64,000 nt of DNA from Pisolithus tinctorius (lineage: Eukaryota > Basidiomycota > Agaricomycetes > Boletales > Pisolithaceae): positions 62,001-126,000 of the forward strand of contig JANFAH010000018.1 in NCBI GenBank assembly GCA_024663395.1, written 5' to 3'. The stretch's first letter is position 1, and every line of letters begins with the position of its first letter. The position numbers and the translations under genes were made by a program. This document shows positions 63,149-64,000 of the stretch, piece by piece. Under the pieces are notes generated by a model. That model saw nothing but the letters and a program-made list of their open reading frames with translations. It was not told where the DNA came from and did not search any database.

Positions 63149-64000
63149 ATGGCAACCAAGACTTGTTTTCAACCTCCCCATGGTCGTTCTGCCACTAACC
63201 CCAACTCCACTTCAGCCAGTGGGGCTTGCTGTGAAACAGCTCTAGCTGTGTTGGGCACCACTAGGTGCTCCCCAGACCCCGTCAGTCCTTTCAGGGGCTT
63301 TTCAGCCCAGACATCCAATACCCCACTCCATGTCGTCCCACTGCTCCCATCCCCAAGGGTGACCCTGGCAATGATGGGCTGGGTGACAATGATGACAACA
63401 ACCCAGATGATGATGACCCCAGTGATAATGGTCCTGGTGATGATAACCCAGAAGATAATGATCTGGAGGACAATCTGGACCTCCCAGATCCAGACACCAA
63501 GCCCGCCATTACGGTCTTAGACAACCTTGCATTGGCCATCAAACTGTTGGCTTGTAATGCTCGCACTAGCCCTGAGTCCTCAATCAGGACCAAGCTGCAC
63601 GAGCCTGACACTTTCGATGGCACAGATCCCAAGAAGCTCTGCACATTCTTTATCCAGTGCAAGCTTAATTTCCAAGACCGACCGTGCCAAAGTCATCTTC
63701 GCACAATCCTACCTCAAAGGCATGGCCCTTGAGTGGTTTGAGCCAGACTTGCTCAGGCTCGACGACCCCGATGACTGGCCTCTCTGGATGGACTCCTGGA
63801 GGGAGTTCGTCCTGGAGCTACAAACCACCTTCGGCCCTCATGACCTGGTTGCTGATGCCAAGAGCCAACTTGACCACTTGCATATGAAGGATAGTCAGTG
63901 CATTAACAAATATGTAGTGGACTTCAATCAGCTTGCTTCACAAGTCCGAGGCTATGGAGATGGTGTGCTGTGCCATCATTTCTATTCCGGCCTCCCAGAT
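63149..64000 (+). pseudogene. Gypsy family C gag, copy 2 (runs off the right edge)
   Basis: An acidic low-complexity region (63360-63480, Asp/Asn-rich) is followed by LHEPDTFDGTDPKKLCTFFI and KLNFQDR. After a frameshift at about 63680 the capsid continues AQSYLKGMALEWFEPDLL, MDSWREFVLELQTTFGPHD and SQLDHLHMKDSQCINKYVVD up to the edge. Clearly the same family as 52815-53276 but less decayed. Pol would lie beyond the window. Confidence 0.88.

Overview
The window is nuclear DNA of a filamentous fungus, most likely an Agaricomycete (Basidiomycota). The evidence is short introns (about 45-70 bp, GT..AG) in host genes, and a transposon set typical of mushroom-forming fungi: a KDZ transposase with a CxC2 cysteine cluster, a TET/JBP-like dioxygenase, a Plavaka transposase beside a DUF6698 protein, PIF/Harbinger, and several Ty3/Gypsy families. 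I cannot name the species. No tRNA, rRNA or CRISPR was seen.

Layout. (1) 1-5248 and 48517-51472 are two halves of one CpG-rich host island. It holds a tandem cluster of four genes encoding only the GST-like N-terminal half of translation elongation factor eEF1B-gamma (copy 1 cut by the window edge, copy 2 a pseudogene, copy 3 intact with 225 codons, copy 4 split), followed by a ten-exon CaMK-type protein kinase whose catalytic-loop Asp reads as Asn. (2) 5249-48512 is a 43.3-kb block inserted inside exon 2 of the fourth eEF1B-gamma-like gene. Its ends form imperfect terminal inverted repeats, ATC(A/G)ACAAAACCA, flanked by GATC on both sides, and the host reading frame rejoins exactly when the block is removed. 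(3) 51473-64000 is a mosaic of decayed Gypsy elements and small TIR elements.

The 43-kb block reads as a nest. The outer element is best explained as a Plavaka transposon of about 8 kb with two divergent genes, a DUF6698 protein (-) and the Plavaka transposase (+). Into it went: a KDZ element (about 5589-21157) with at least five further genes, among them a TET/JBP-type 5-methylcytosine dioxygenase; a 3.5-kb non-autonomous element with 45-bp satellite arms (21405-24938), inserted in the last codons of the DUF6698 gene; a 12.4-kb Gypsy retrotransposon, family A (30498-42923), inserted in the Plavaka transposase; and a PIF/Harbinger element (44457-48187) in the right subterminal repeats. Gypsy A in turn carries two solo LTRs (34830-35475 and 39930-41744). 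Most of these insertions are supported by target duplications readable in the sequence.

Two themes stand out. First, decay: nearly every in-frame stop breaking the transposon genes is a TGA where the family has Arg, as expected from CGA to TGA change at CpG sites, while the host genes stay CpG-rich. The same block carries a TET/JBP enzyme expected to act on methylated cytosine. Second, cargo: Gypsy A carries a spliced gene on its antisense strand encoding a cysteine cluster with spacing C-x2-C-x6-C-x7-C-x2-C-x6-C, and a gene of the same layout sits in the KDZ element. This points to one protein family used by two unrelated transposon classes.
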